Positions 10,358 to 20,105 of a DNA stretch of 64,000 bases are shown one piece after another. The notes under the pieces were generated by a model. The model ran no database searches, had not been told where the DNA came from, and saw only the letters and a list, made by a program, of their open reading frames with translations. Positions within the stretch are counted from its first letter, which is position 1; each line of letters starts with the position of its first letter. Location of the stretch: the NCBI RefSeq assembly GCF_904061905.1, contig NZ_CAJFCI010000077.1, forward strand, positions 121,084 to 185,083, given 5' to 3'. Both the position numbers and the translations under genes were made by a program. The DNA comes from Zestomonas carbonaria. Lineage in GTDB: Bacteria > Pseudomonadota > Gammaproteobacteria > Pseudomonadales > Pseudomonadaceae.

Positions 10358-11145
10358 TGGTCGACTCGACGATCGATTGGCAGGTCCAGGGTTCCCCGGC
10401 GAACAACGGCAGGGTGGCGCTGGTCACCGGCGCGGCGCGCGGTATCGGCCTGGGTATTTCCGCCTGGCTGATTTCCGAGGGCTGGCAGGTGGTGCTGGCC
10501 GACGTGGACCGCGAACGCGGCTCCAGGGTGGCCAAGGCTCTGGGCGGCAATGCCTGGTTCGTCGCCATGGATGTGTCCCAGGAAAGCCAGGTGGTGGTCG
10601 GCGTGGCCGAGGTTCTCGGTCAGTTCGGGCGGCTGGATGCGTTGATCAACAACGCTGCCATCGCCGATCCCCATGAGTCGCCGCTGGAGAGCCTGGACCT
10701 GGCGCGCTGGCAGCGCACCCTGGCGGTCAACCTGACCGGGCCGATGCTGCTGGCCAAGTACTGCGCACCTTATCTGCGAGCCCATTGCGGCTCCATCGTC
10801 AACATCTGCTCGACCCGCGCCCACCAGTCCGAACCGCACAGCGAGGCCTACGCCGCCAGCAAGGGCGGCCTGCTGGCGCTGACCCATGCACTGGCGATCA
10901 GCCTGGGGCCGGATATCCGCGTCAATGCGGTCAGCCCCGGCTGGATCGATGCGCGCGATCCCCGCGAACGGCGCGCAGCGCCCTTGAGCGATCAAGACCA
11001 TGCCCAGCATCCGGCGGGGCGGGTCGGCACGGTCGAGGACGTGGCGGCGGTGGTCGGTTGGCTGCTGTCCGGCTGTGCCGGGTTCGTCACCGGCCAGGAG
11101 TTCCTGGTCGATGGTGGCATGACGCGGAAGATGATCTACGCGTAG
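10357..11145 (+). CDS. Short-chain dehydrogenase/reductase (SDR)
   Basis: A 262-residue Rossmann-fold oxidoreductase of the classical SDR family. It shows TGAARGIG (cofactor glycine-rich loop, near residue 25), INNAAIA, the serine in NICSTRA and the YAASK active-site pair Tyr/Lys. The substrate cannot be told from sequence. The start ATG overlaps the metZ stop by one base, so it is an operon partner of metZ, although no methionine-pathway step is known to need it. The true start is taken from this overlap and the position of the glycine motif. Confidence 0.88.
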   Translation: MVDSTIDWQVQGSPANNGRVALVTGAARGIGLGISAWLISEGWQVVLADVDRERGSRVAKALGGNAWFVAMDVSQESQVVVGVAEVLGQFGRLDALINNAAIADPHESPLESLDLARWQRTLAVNLTGPMLLAKYCAPYLRAHCGSIVNICSTRAHQSEPHSEAYAASKGGLLALTHALAISLGPDIRVNAVSPGWIDARDPRERRAAPLSDQDHAQHPAGRVGTVEDVAAVVGWLLSGCAGFVTGQEFLVDGGMTRKMIYA

Positions 11146-11366
11146 GAGCGGGGGCGCTCTTTTCTGGTTCTCCGCGTTCGCGGAGATGACAAGGCGCGTA
11201 GCGAGGGCGCGCGCCTGGTCCTCTGCTCTCGATTCTCCGGCCACGTAAAGAGCATCGCGAGCAGAGCTCGCCTACAGGTGGGCTGCCGTGGCACGAAGGC
11301 AGCCCCGCACGCACACCACTCGACCGTCATCCCCGCGAACGCGGGGACCCAATAAAAACAGGCCGA
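11146..11366. repeat. Convergent spacer with REP-like palindromes
   Basis: The gap between the SDR gene and the 3' end of xcpQ holds no gene. It contains two REP-like palindromes: CTCCGCG-TT-CGCGGAG at 11170-11185, and CCCCGCG-AA-CGCGGGG at 11331-11346 inside a GTCAT...GGGACCC context. Near-identical palindromes occur at 27020-27035 and 32511-32570. Such elements between convergent genes can act as bidirectional transcription barriers. Confidence 0.75.
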
Positions 11367-13331
11367 TCAGCGCTTCGGCCGCAAGTCCACCGCCGGGGCG
11401 CCCTGGCCGTCGAACAACTGGGCCGGGTTGGCCGGCAGGATGCTCGGCCCCCGGTCGGTTCCGCCGAGCACGCGGATGTCACTGTATTTCTTGCCGGACA
11501 GCGCGGCCAGGCCGGCGCCGTCGCGGACGATGCTGGGGCGCAGGAAGACCATCAGGTTGCGCTTGATGTGGGTGTCGCGGGTCGAGCGGAACAGCCGGCC
11601 GAGCCACGGGATGTCGCCGAGCAACGGGATCTTCGAGTCGGTCTGGGTCACGTCGTCCTGGATCAGCCCGCCGAGCACGATGACCTGGCCGTCCTCGGCG
11701 AGGATGGTGCTCTTGATCGAGCGCTTGTTGGTGATCAGGTCGACCGCCTGGGCGGTGAGCGTGGCGCTGGGGGCGATGGAGGAGATCTCCTGCTCGATCT
11801 CCAGGCGCAGGGTGGCACCGTCGTTGATGTGCGGGGTGACCTTGAGGGTGACGCCGATGTCCTGCCGCTCGATGGTGGTGAACGGGTTGCTCGCGCCGTC
11901 CGTGGCGGTGGTGTAGGAGCCGGTCTGGAAGGGCACGTTCTGGCCGACCAGGATTTCCGCCTTCTGGTTGTCCAGGGTCAGCAGGCTCGGCGTGGACAGC
12001 AGGTTGCTCTTGCTGTTGGCCGACAACGCGGTGATCAGCGCGCCGAAACTGTCGGTGCCGATGCCGATGATGGCGCCATCGGGCAGGTTGTTGAGCAGTG
12101 GGTTGTCGACGTCGTTGCGACCGTCCTGTATGGCCTGCAGTACCGAACCGATCGACAGGCCGGTATTGCCGAAATTCACGCCGCCGAGGCCGCCGGTGCT
12201 GCCGCGCGCATCCACCGCCCACTGCACGCCGAGAGCGTCGCTGACATCGCCGGAGATTTCGACGATGGCCGCCTCGACCATCACTTGTGCGCGTGGCACG
12301 TCGAGCTGGCGGACGATCTCCTCGAGGGTCGCCACGGTGTCCGGATCGGCCAGCAGAACCAGAGCGTTGAGGCTTTCGTCGGCGCGGATCAGCAGATTCT
12401 GCACCTTGCCGCCCGTACCGTTCGCGGCGGCTTCGAGCTCGGGATTCCTGAGGCCTTCGGACAGCTCGCTGAGGGTCGCGGCCAGGGCCTTCGCATCGTT
12501 GTGGCGCAGGCGGATCACCCGGGTATTGGCCGAGCGGGTGGTCGGCGTGTCCAGAGAACGGGCCAGGGTCGCCAGTTTGGCGCGGGCGGCCGGCGGGCCG
12601 AGCAGGATCAGCCGGTTGGTGCGCGCGTCGGCGATCACCTGGGTGCCGCTGCTCTTGGACTGGCCGCGCGCCTGGGCGTTGTTCAGCGCCTCGGCGACGT
12701 CCATCACCCAGCCGTGGCGCAGGTCGACCACGCTGTAGTCCTGGTCGCTCTTCTGGTCGAGCTGGCGAATCAGGGTCTCGATACGCGCGATGTTGGCCCT
12801 GCGGTCGCTGATGATCAGGGCGTTGGCGGTGCTCACCGCTGCCAGGTGGCCGTACTGCGGCACCAGCGGGCGGATCAGCGGAATCAGTTCGGTGACCGGG
12901 GTGTGCTGGACCTGGATCAGGCGGGTTTCCATGGTCTCGGCGCTGAGCCGGCCGATGCTGCCGGCGGCGGCCTTGGCTTCGGCGTTGGGCACGATGCGTG
13001 TCTGCCCGGCCTGGGTGACCACGCTGAAGCCGTGGGTGGCCATCACGGAAAGGAACAACTGGTAGACCTCGCTGAGCCCCAGTGGCGCTTTCGACACTAC
13101 GCTGACCTGGCCCTTGACCCGTGGATCGACGATGAAGGTTTCGCCGGTTATGTCGGCGATCTGGTCGACGAACTCGCGGATGTCGGCATCCTTCAGGTTG
13201 ATGGTCCAGCGCTCTTCCTGCTGACTGGCGTGGGACTGCGCTGGCGCGTTCGCCGCGCTGGCGACCAGTGGTGAGGCCAGCAGGCCCGCGGCGAGCAGGG
13301 CGATGGTCAGGCGCGAGAGGTGTGCGGGCAT
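11367..13331 (-). CDS. xcpQ: Type II secretion outer-membrane secretin XcpQ (GspD)
   Basis: XcpQ forms the multimeric outer-membrane channel through which the Xcp machinery releases folded exoproteins (for example elastase and exotoxin A, from established P. aeruginosa work). The 654-residue precursor has a signal peptide (about residues 1-26, ending ASA). It is followed by the N0 domain (WTINLKDADIREFVDQIADI), repeated N1-N3 domains, and the C-terminal secretin domain with QDIGVTLKVTPHINDGATLR and the VPLLGDIP-like signature IPLLGDIPWLGRLFRST. It lies 3 bp after xcpP on the same strand. Confidence 0.97.
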   Translation of the reverse strand: MPAHLSRLTIALLAAGLLASPLVASAANAPAQSHASQQEERWTINLKDADIREFVDQIADITGETFIVDPRVKGQVSVVSKAPLGLSEVYQLFLSVMATHGFSVVTQAGQTRIVPNAEAKAAAGSIGRLSAETMETRLIQVQHTPVTELIPLIRPLVPQYGHLAAVSTANALIISDRRANIARIETLIRQLDQKSDQDYSVVDLRHGWVMDVAEALNNAQARGQSKSSGTQVIADARTNRLILLGPPAARAKLATLARSLDTPTTRSANTRVIRLRHNDAKALAATLSELSEGLRNPELEAAANGTGGKVQNLLIRADESLNALVLLADPDTVATLEEIVRQLDVPRAQVMVEAAIVEISGDVSDALGVQWAVDARGSTGGLGGVNFGNTGLSIGSVLQAIQDGRNDVDNPLLNNLPDGAIIGIGTDSFGALITALSANSKSNLLSTPSLLTLDNQKAEILVGQNVPFQTGSYTTATDGASNPFTTIERQDIGVTLKVTPHINDGATLRLEIEQEISSIAPSATLTAQAVDLITNKRSIKSTILAEDGQVIVLGGLIQDDVTQTDSKIPLLGDIPWLGRLFRSTRDTHIKRNLMVFLRPSIVRDGAGLAALSGKKYSDIRVLGGTDRGPSILPANPAQLFDGQGAPAVDLRPKR

Positions 13332-13334
13332 CGT

Positions 13335-14006
13335 TCAGTTTTCTTCCGTGGAGGGTTCAGGGGGCGTCTCGTCGACGTTCTCTTCGGCAGGCAGGGTGCC
13401 GGCCGCTTCCATCTGTTGGCGCAGGGCTTCCAGGCGTTCGCGCAACAGTGCGGCGTCTTCTTCCTGCAGGGCGGATAGGTCGTCGGTGGCGCTGTCCTGG
13501 ATACTGTCCGGGGCAGGGTAATCGAGGTTGTTTACAGTGCGACTGGTGGGGGCCGGAAAGGTCAGGGTTTCCAGGCGGCCGTTGCGGTCCAGTTCGATGC
13601 GATCGCGGTATACCGCGTGCAGGCGCACGCCGGAGTCGATTTCCTCGCCGACGGCGAAGCGCTTCGGTTTGCCGCTGTCGCGCTGGACGATCGCGCTGGA
13701 GCGTTGCGGATCGGCGTTGACGAAGCTGCCGCGCAGGGTCAGGCGCAGGTTGGTGGACGGCGGTGCGCTGTCGCTGCTGGAGCGGGCCGGGCCGAACAGG
13801 GTTTCCAGGCGCTCCAGTGCCGGAGTGGAGAGGGCGCTCGACGGGGCGGCGCCCTGGACCGCCGGGGGAGTACGCAGCAGGCGGATCCAGTCCGCGGTCT
13901 GCCAGGCCAGGCCGACGCTCATGGCAATGACCAGCAGCGCGCCGAGCAGGATCGGCACGTGGCGCTGCAACCAGAGCTGAGAGGCGAGGTTGGCCAAAAG
14001 TGTCAC
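13335..14006 (-). CDS. xcpP: Type II secretion inner-membrane protein XcpP (GspC)
   Basis: GspC proteins couple the inner-membrane platform to the secretin. From the GTG at 14006 the protein is 223 residues: a short cytoplasmic N-terminus, one membrane helix (about residues 16-34, VPILLGALLVIAMSVGLAW), and a periplasmic HR domain with LTLRGSFVNADPQRSSAIV. A charged helix near residues 170-200 (LQEEDAALLRERLEALRQQM) could form the coiled coil known for XcpP. No PDZ domain is seen. The start is uncertain: ATG 14057 would add 17 residues, and neither candidate has a well-spaced ribosome-binding site. Confidence 0.88.
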   Translation of the reverse strand: MTLLANLASQLWLQRHVPILLGALLVIAMSVGLAWQTADWIRLLRTPPAVQGAAPSSALSTPALERLETLFGPARSSSDSAPPSTNLRLTLRGSFVNADPQRSSAIVQRDSGKPKRFAVGEEIDSGVRLHAVYRDRIELDRNGRLETLTFPAPTSRTVNNLDYPAPDSIQDSATDDLSALQEEDAALLRERLEALRQQMEAAGTLPAEENVDETPPEPSTEEN

Positions 14007-14247
14007 TCCGTGGCGATTATTTCTTGTTATTAGGGTGAATAGGCCAGTCGGGATCATAGCAGCAGCCCGGCCATGCCTCGCAAGTCGAAATACCGGTGGA
14101 TGTGCGATTCCAGACGTTGTGATAAAGATAGAACAGGGCACCGGTCGACAGGTGCCTGCGCGATAACAATAAGAATGCGGAATCGGATGGTGGCTACGTC
14201 AAATTCGGATGACAGGCTGCCACCTTCACCCAGGAAGGTCGCTTTGC
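14007..14247. promoter_or_regulatory. Divergent xcpPQ / xcpR-Z intergenic control region
   Basis: About 240 bp separate the divergent starts of xcpP (-) and xcpR (+), so both operon promoters must lie here. The DNA is visibly more AT-rich than the flanking genes. P. aeruginosa xcp genes are known to respond to quorum sensing. I could not identify an unambiguous lux-box-type palindrome or sigma-70 -35/-10 pair by eye. Confidence 0.6.
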
Positions 14248-15735
<1,488 letters not shown>

Positions 15736-15748
15736 GTGAGCAACGTCC

Positions 15749-16963
15749 ATGGCCGCTTTCGAATACCTTGCCCTGGACCCTGACGGCCGCCAACGGAAAG
15801 GCGTGCTGGAGGCCGACAGCGCCCGCCAGGTGCGGCAACTGCTGCGCGAACGGCAACTGGCGCCGCTGGAGGTCAAGCCGACCCGCGTGCGCGAGCAGGC
15901 GGCCACTGGCGGCTTCCGTTTCGCGCGGGGCCTGTCGGCACGTGACCTGGCCCTGCTGACCCGCCAATTGGCGACCCTGGTGCAAGCCGGCCTGCCGATC
16001 GAAGAGGCCGTGCGAGCCGCCGCCGCCCAGGCCAGCGCACCTCGGGTGCAGTCGATGCTGCTGGCGGTGCGCGCGCGCGTGCTGGAAGGGCACAGCCTGG
16101 CCACCAGCCTCAAGGAGTTTCCCGCCGCCTTCCCGGATCTGTACCGGGCCACCGTGGCCGCCGGCGAGCATGCCGGGCATCTCGGCCCGGTGCTCGAACA
16201 ACTGGCCGACTACACCGAGCAACGCCAGCAGTCGCGGCAGAAGATCCAGTTGGCGCTGCTCTATCCACTGATCCTGATGGTCGCCTCGCTGCTGATCGTC
16301 GGCTTCCTGCTGGGCTACGTGGTGCCGGACGTGGTGCGGGTGTTCGTCGACTCCGGGCAGACCCTGCCGGCCCTGACCCGTGGCCTGATCGCGACCAGCG
16401 AACTGGTCAAGGGCTGGGGCTGGTTGCTGCTGCTGGCGATCGTCATCGGCGTGTTCGCGTTCCGCCGGGCGTTGCGCGACGAGCGCCTGCGCCTGCGCTG
16501 GCACGGCCTGCTGTTGCGCCTGCCGCTGGCCGGGCGGTTGATCCGCGCCACCGACTGCGCGCGTTTCGCCTCGACCCTGGCGATCCTTACCCGCAGCGGC
16601 GTACCGCTGGTGGAGGCGCTGAGCATCGCCGCCGAGGTGATTGCCAACCGGCTGATCCGCGGCCATGTGGTGGTGGTGGCCCAGAAGGTCCGCGAAGGCG
16701 GTAGCCTGACCCGTGCGCTGGAGGCCAGCGGCCAGTTCCCGCCGATGATGCTGCACATGATCGCCAGCGGCGAACGCTCCGGCGAGCTCGACCAGATGCT
16801 GGCGCGCACCGCGCGCAACCAGGAGAGCGACCTGGGCGCGCAGATCGCCCTGCTGGTCGGCCTGTTCGAGCCCTTCATGCTGGTGTTCATGGGCGCCGTG
16901 GTACTGGTCATCGTGCTGGCGATCCTGTTGCCGATCCTTTCTCTCAATCAATTGGTGGGGTAA
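15749..16963 (+). CDS. xcpS: Type II secretion inner-membrane platform protein XcpS (GspF)
   Basis: XcpS is the polytopic platform protein that contacts the ATPase and is thought to rotate or scoop pseudopilin subunits into the pseudopilus. The 404-residue protein contains two T2SSF helical repeats (starting ARDLALLTRQLATLVQAGLP and DCARFASTLAILTRSGVPLV) and three membrane helices, near residues 170-192, 222-240 and 372-398. It ends 4 bp before the GTG start of xcpT. Confidence 0.96.
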   Translation: MAAFEYLALDPDGRQRKGVLEADSARQVRQLLRERQLAPLEVKPTRVREQAATGGFRFARGLSARDLALLTRQLATLVQAGLPIEEAVRAAAAQASAPRVQSMLLAVRARVLEGHSLATSLKEFPAAFPDLYRATVAAGEHAGHLGPVLEQLADYTEQRQQSRQKIQLALLYPLILMVASLLIVGFLLGYVVPDVVRVFVDSGQTLPALTRGLIATSELVKGWGWLLLLAIVIGVFAFRRALRDERLRLRWHGLLLRLPLAGRLIRATDCARFASTLAILTRSGVPLVEALSIAAEVIANRLIRGHVVVVAQKVREGGSLTRALEASGQFPPMMLHMIASGERSGELDQMLARTARNQESDLGAQIALLVGLFEPFMLVFMGAVVLVIVLAILLPILSLNQLVG

Positions 16964-16967
16964 ATCC

Positions 16968-17537
16968 GTGAAACGATTTCAGAACCTGTTCACGATCTCG
17001 CGAGCTAGAGATAAACGGTGGCGAAAACGGCCGAGGGAGCGGAGTTCACGTCTTGTAAATGAGCATCCCGAGGCCGTTTTCAACGCCGTTTGGCCGACGC
17101 GCAGCAGATCGTGGGCAGGTTCTCAGGGTGGCTTCACGCTCATCGAAATAATGGTGGTGGTGGTCATCCTCGGCATCCTTGCCGCGCTGGTGGTGCCGCA
17201 GGTGATGAGCCGGCCGGACCAGGCCAAGGTCACCGTCGCCAAGAGCGACATCAAGGCGGTGGCTGCCGCGCTGGACATGTACAAGCTGGACAACCACGTC
17301 TACCCGAGCACCCAGCAGGGGCTCGAAGCGCTGGTCAGGAAGCCCTCGGGCAACCCGCAGGCGCGCAACTGGAACAAGGACGGCTACCTGAAGAAAGTCC
17401 CGGTCGACCCCTGGGGCAATCCCTACCAGTACCTGGCGCCGGGCAGCAAAGGCGCGTTCGACCTGTACTCGCTGGGCGCCGACGGCAAGGAAGGCGGCAG
17501 CGACCTGGACGCCGATATCGGCAACTGGGACCAGTGA
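16968..17537 (+). CDS. xcpT: Major pseudopilin XcpT (GspG) with MITE-extended leader
   Basis: XcpT is the major subunit of the type II secretion pseudopilus. The mature part (134 residues from Phe56) is ordinary GspG: Gly55/Phe56 cleavage site, FTLIEIMVVVVILGILAALV with Glu at +5, and the C-terminal calcium-site region (GADGKEGGSDLDADIGNW). The leader is abnormal, at 55 residues instead of about 7-8, because a 141-bp MITE-like element plus a 3-bp duplication (144 bp, 48 codons) interrupts it. Removing the insert restores the normal leader MKRFQGG before FTLIE. No other in-frame ATG, GTG or TTG lies between the element's left end and Phe56, so translation should begin at GTG 16968. It is unclear whether the prepilin peptidase processes such a leader. 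Confidence 0.93.
   Translation: MKRFQNLFTISRARDKRWRKRPRERSSRLVNEHPEAVFNAVWPTRSRSWAGSQGGFTLIEIMVVVVILGILAALVVPQVMSRPDQAKVTVAKSDIKAVAAALDMYKLDNHVYPSTQQGLEALVRKPSGNPQARNWNKDGYLKKVPVDPWGNPYQYLAPGSKGAFDLYSLGADGKEGGSDLDADIGNWDQ
16982..17122. mobile_element. MITE-like non-coding element inserted in xcpT leader codons
   Basis: The 141-bp element has imperfect terminal inverted repeats: GAACCTGTTCACGATCT at the left, and the complement of AGATCGTGGGCAGGTTC at the right, matching at 15 of 17 positions. It is flanked by the direct repeat TCA (16979-16981 and 17123-17125), a 3-bp target duplication. Subterminal inverted repeats GAAAACGGCC (17023-17032) and GGCCGTTTTC (17072-17081) can fold it internally. 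It encodes no transposase, which fits a MITE mobilised in trans. The TNA-type 3-bp duplication recalls some IS5-family transposases, but that link is inferred. Confidence 0.88.
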
Positions 17538-17543
17538 CCGCCC

Positions 17544-18086
17544 ATGCGCCGCGCCGAGGGCTTCACCCTGGTCGAGTTGCTGGTGGTCCTGGTGATCATC
17601 GGCAGCCTGGCCGGGCTGGCGGTGCTCGGCAGCGGCCTGGCCAGCCCGGCGCGTGCATTGCAGGGCGAGGCCGAGCGGCTGGCCGGGCTGATCGGCGTGC
17701 TGGTCGACGAGGCGGTGCTGGACAATCGCGAGTACGGCCTGCGCCTGAGCCCGGATGGTTACCAGGTGCTGCGCTATGAAGAGAGCAGCGGCGAATGGCA
17801 GCCGATGAGCGACAAGATGCACCGGCTGCCCGATTGGGCCGAGCTGCGCATAGAGCTGGAGGGGCAGGCGATCAGGCTGCCCGGCCCCGCGGCTGACGAT
17901 GGTGACGGGAAAAAGGCCGCCGAGCGGAACGCGCCGCAATTGCTGATCCTCTCCAGCGGCGAATTCAGCCCGTTCCGTCTGCAACTGGGAGAGCGACGCC
18001 AGGACGGCCTGCGCCTGCAACTGTCCAGCGACGGTTTCCGCCTGCCCCGGATCGAAACGCTTCCCGCCTCGGGGCGTGCCGGCTGA
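17544..18086 (+). CDS. xcpU: Minor pseudopilin XcpU (GspH)
   Basis: A minor pseudopilin of the type II pseudopilus. The 180-residue prepilin has the leader MRRAEG, the cleavage site G/FTLVE with Glu at +5, and the hydrophobic N-terminal helix (FTLVELLVVLVIIGSLAGLA). Its soluble domain is GspH-like. It starts 6 bp after xcpT, and its stop overlaps the xcpV ATG. Confidence 0.94.
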   Translation: MRRAEGFTLVELLVVLVIIGSLAGLAVLGSGLASPARALQGEAERLAGLIGVLVDEAVLDNREYGLRLSPDGYQVLRYEESSGEWQPMSDKMHRLPDWAELRIELEGQAIRLPGPAADDGDGKKAAERNAPQLLILSSGEFSPFRLQLGERRQDGLRLQLSSDGFRLPRIETLPASGRAG

Positions 18087-18460
18087 TGCGCCCACGCGGC
18101 TTCACCCTGCTCGAAGTGCTGGTGGCCCTGGCGATCTTCGCCGTGGTCGCCGCCAGCGTGCTGGCCGCCAGCGCGCGCAGTTTGCAGGGCGCCGCGCGTC
18201 TGGAGGACAAGACCCTGGCGATGTGGGTCGCCGACAACCGCCTGACCGAACTGCAACTGGCGGAAAACCCACCGGCCAATGGCCGTGCCGACGGAGCGAC
18301 GGATTTCGCCGGGCGGCGCTGGCAGTGGCGCAGCCTGATCGAGGCTACCAGCGAACCGGAAATGCGCCGGGTGACCCTGTGGGTGGCGGCGGATGGGCGT
18401 GGCGATGTCGAGGAACGCGCGCTGGTGCGCCTGGTCGGCTTCGTGGGGAGGCAGCCATGA
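18086..18460 (+). CDS. xcpV: Minor pseudopilin XcpV (GspI)
   Basis: A minor pseudopilin that helps nucleate the pseudopilus tip complex with XcpU, XcpW and XcpX. The 124-residue prepilin has the leader MRPRG, the site G/FTLLE with Glu +5, and the hydrophobic helix FTLLEVLVALAIFAVVAASV. Its length fits the GspI family. It overlaps xcpU by one base and xcpW by four. Confidence 0.95.
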   Translation: MRPRGFTLLEVLVALAIFAVVAASVLAASARSLQGAARLEDKTLAMWVADNRLTELQLAENPPANGRADGATDFAGRRWQWRSLIEATSEPEMRRVTLWVAADGRGDVEERALVRLVGFVGRQP

Positions 18461-19137
18461 GGCGTGCGCACGGTTTCACGCTGCTCGAACTGCTGATCGC
18501 CATCGCCATCTTCGCCGTGCTCGCCCTGGCCACCTACCGCATGCTCGACAGCGTGCTGCGCAGTGACGAGGCGACCCGCGTGCAGGAGCAGCGGCTGCGC
18601 GAGTTGACCCGCGCCCTGGCCGTCTTCGAGCGCGACCTGTTGCAGGTGACGGCCCGACCGGTGCGTGACGGCTACGGCGAGTCGCGCCCGGCGCTGGTCG
18701 GCCAGAGCGGCGACAGCACGACGCTGGAGTTCACCCGCACCGGCTGGCGCAACCCCACCGGCCAGCGCCGCTCGCGCGTGCAGCGGGTGCGCTGGCAGCT
18801 CAGCGGCGAACAGTGGCAGCGGCGCTACTGGTTGGTGCTCGACCAGGCCCAGGACAGCCAGCCGCAGGCGCAGCAGGTACTCGACGGCGTCACCCGTTTT
18901 GCCGTGCGCTACCTGGACGAGGAGGGTCGCTGGCTGGACGGTTGGCCGGACAGCGATGGCGAAAACGAGGACGATCTCCGGAAGTTGCCGCGCGCCCTGG
19001 AAATGACGATCGAGCACCGTCACTACGGCCAACTGCGCCGCCTGCTGCGCCTGCCCGATGGCGCCAAACGAGAGGCGGGCCAGGGAGCCGGCGAGAGTGA
19101 GGATGGGGCGCCTGATGACGGGGAGCAGGGCCCATGA
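18457..19137 (+). CDS. xcpW: Minor pseudopilin XcpW (GspJ)
   Basis: GspJ subunit of the tip complex. From ATG 18457, which overlaps the xcpV stop, the prepilin has 226 residues: leader MRRAHG, site G/FTLLE, helix FTLLELLIAIAIFAVLALAT, then a GspJ domain with LERDLLQV-like and VRWQLSGEQWQRRYW segments. The frame is open farther upstream, but that stretch is antiparallel coding noise inside xcpV. The C-terminal tail is rich in Gly, Glu and Asp. It overlaps xcpX by 4 bp. Confidence 0.95.
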   Translation: MRRAHGFTLLELLIAIAIFAVLALATYRMLDSVLRSDEATRVQEQRLRELTRALAVFERDLLQVTARPVRDGYGESRPALVGQSGDSTTLEFTRTGWRNPTGQRRSRVQRVRWQLSGEQWQRRYWLVLDQAQDSQPQAQQVLDGVTRFAVRYLDEEGRWLDGWPDSDGENEDDLRKLPRALEMTIEHRHYGQLRRLLRLPDGAKREAGQGAGESEDGAPDDGEQGP

Positions 19138-20105
19138 AGCGCCAGCGGGGAGTGGCCCTGATCACCGTGCTGCTGGTCGTCGCCGTGGTCACCGTGGTCT
19201 GCGCCGGGCTGGTCGCCCGGCAGCACCTGTCCATCCGCAGCACCGCCAACCAGTTGAGCGTCCTGCAAGCCCGGCACTACGCGCTGGGTGGCGAGCGCCT
19301 GGCGGAGGCTGTGCTGTTGCGCGACCTCCGCGAGGGCGATCCGCGCCGGCCGGTGGATCACCTCGGCGAAGCCTGGGCCCGGCCGCTGGCCAGCTTCCCG
19401 CTGGACGATGGCGGCGAATTGCGGGTGCGCATCGAGGACCCGAGCGGGCGCTTCAATCTCAACGGCCTGGTGCGCCAGCGACAGGCCGATCTACGCGCCG
19501 TCGCTCAGTTCCGCCGCCTGTTGCAGCGCCTGGAGATCGAGCCGATCTACGCCGATCGCCTGGTCGACTGGCTGGATGGCGACGACGAGCCGAGCGGCGG
19601 CGATGGCGCCGAGGACAACCAGTACCTGCTGGCGGAGCCGCCTTACCGAGCGGCCAACCGCAGCCTGGCCGACGTCTCCGAGCTGCGCCTGCTGCTGGAC
19701 ATGCGCGAGGCCGATTACCGGCGCCTGTTGCCCTACGTCAGCGCGCTGCCGGACGATACCATGCTGAACGTCAACACCGCCGGCGCGTTGGTGCTGTCCA
19801 CCCTGGTCGACGGCCTGACCCCGGCGCGGGCGATGGAGCTGGTCGCCGCGCGTGGCAGGGAGGGCTACCGTTCAGTGGAGGAGTTCCTCGCCCAGCCAGC
19901 GCTGGCCGGGCTCGGCGCACGTTCCCAGGGGCTGGCGGTGGGCAGCCAGTATTTTCAGGTGATTTGCGAAGTGAATCTGGACCAGCGTCGACAGGTGCTG
20001 GTAAGCAGTCTGCAACGCGGCAGCGATAGTCGGGTGCGGGTGCTCGGCCGCGACCTCGGTCAGTCGGGATTGCCGCCCAGGGCGGTCGAAGAGGAGAAAC
20101 CATGA
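19134..20105 (+). CDS. xcpX: Minor pseudopilin XcpX (GspK)
   Basis: XcpX is the large minor pseudopilin thought to cap the pseudopilus. The 323-residue protein has the leader MKRQRG followed by VALITVLLVVAVVTVV. Position +1 is valine and +5 threonine rather than Glu, as expected for GspK, which as a family lacks Glu5. The globular domain contains the GspK helix-hairpin-like segments (LVDWLDGDDEPS, RRLLPYVSALPDDTMLNVNT). It overlaps xcpW and xcpY by 4 bp each. Confidence 0.95.
   Translation: MKRQRGVALITVLLVVAVVTVVCAGLVARQHLSIRSTANQLSVLQARHYALGGERLAEAVLLRDLREGDPRRPVDHLGEAWARPLASFPLDDGGELRVRIEDPSGRFNLNGLVRQRQADLRAVAQFRRLLQRLEIEPIYADRLVDWLDGDDEPSGGDGAEDNQYLLAEPPYRAANRSLADVSELRLLLDMREADYRRLLPYVSALPDDTMLNVNTAGALVLSTLVDGLTPARAMELVAARGREGYRSVEEFLAQPALAGLGARSQGLAVGSQYFQVICEVNLDQRRQVLVSSLQRGSDSRVRVLGRDLGQSGLPPRAVEEEKP

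Noticed and set aside
14007..14247. A definite las/rhl box in the xcpP-xcpR gap
   Set aside because: I could not find a convincing dyad of the right length by eye, so only a general control region is reported.
16982..17122. Idea that the extra xcpT leader is a genuine long class III signal peptide
   Set aside because: Terminal inverted repeats and the TCA target duplication show it is inserted DNA, and removing it regenerates a standard leader.
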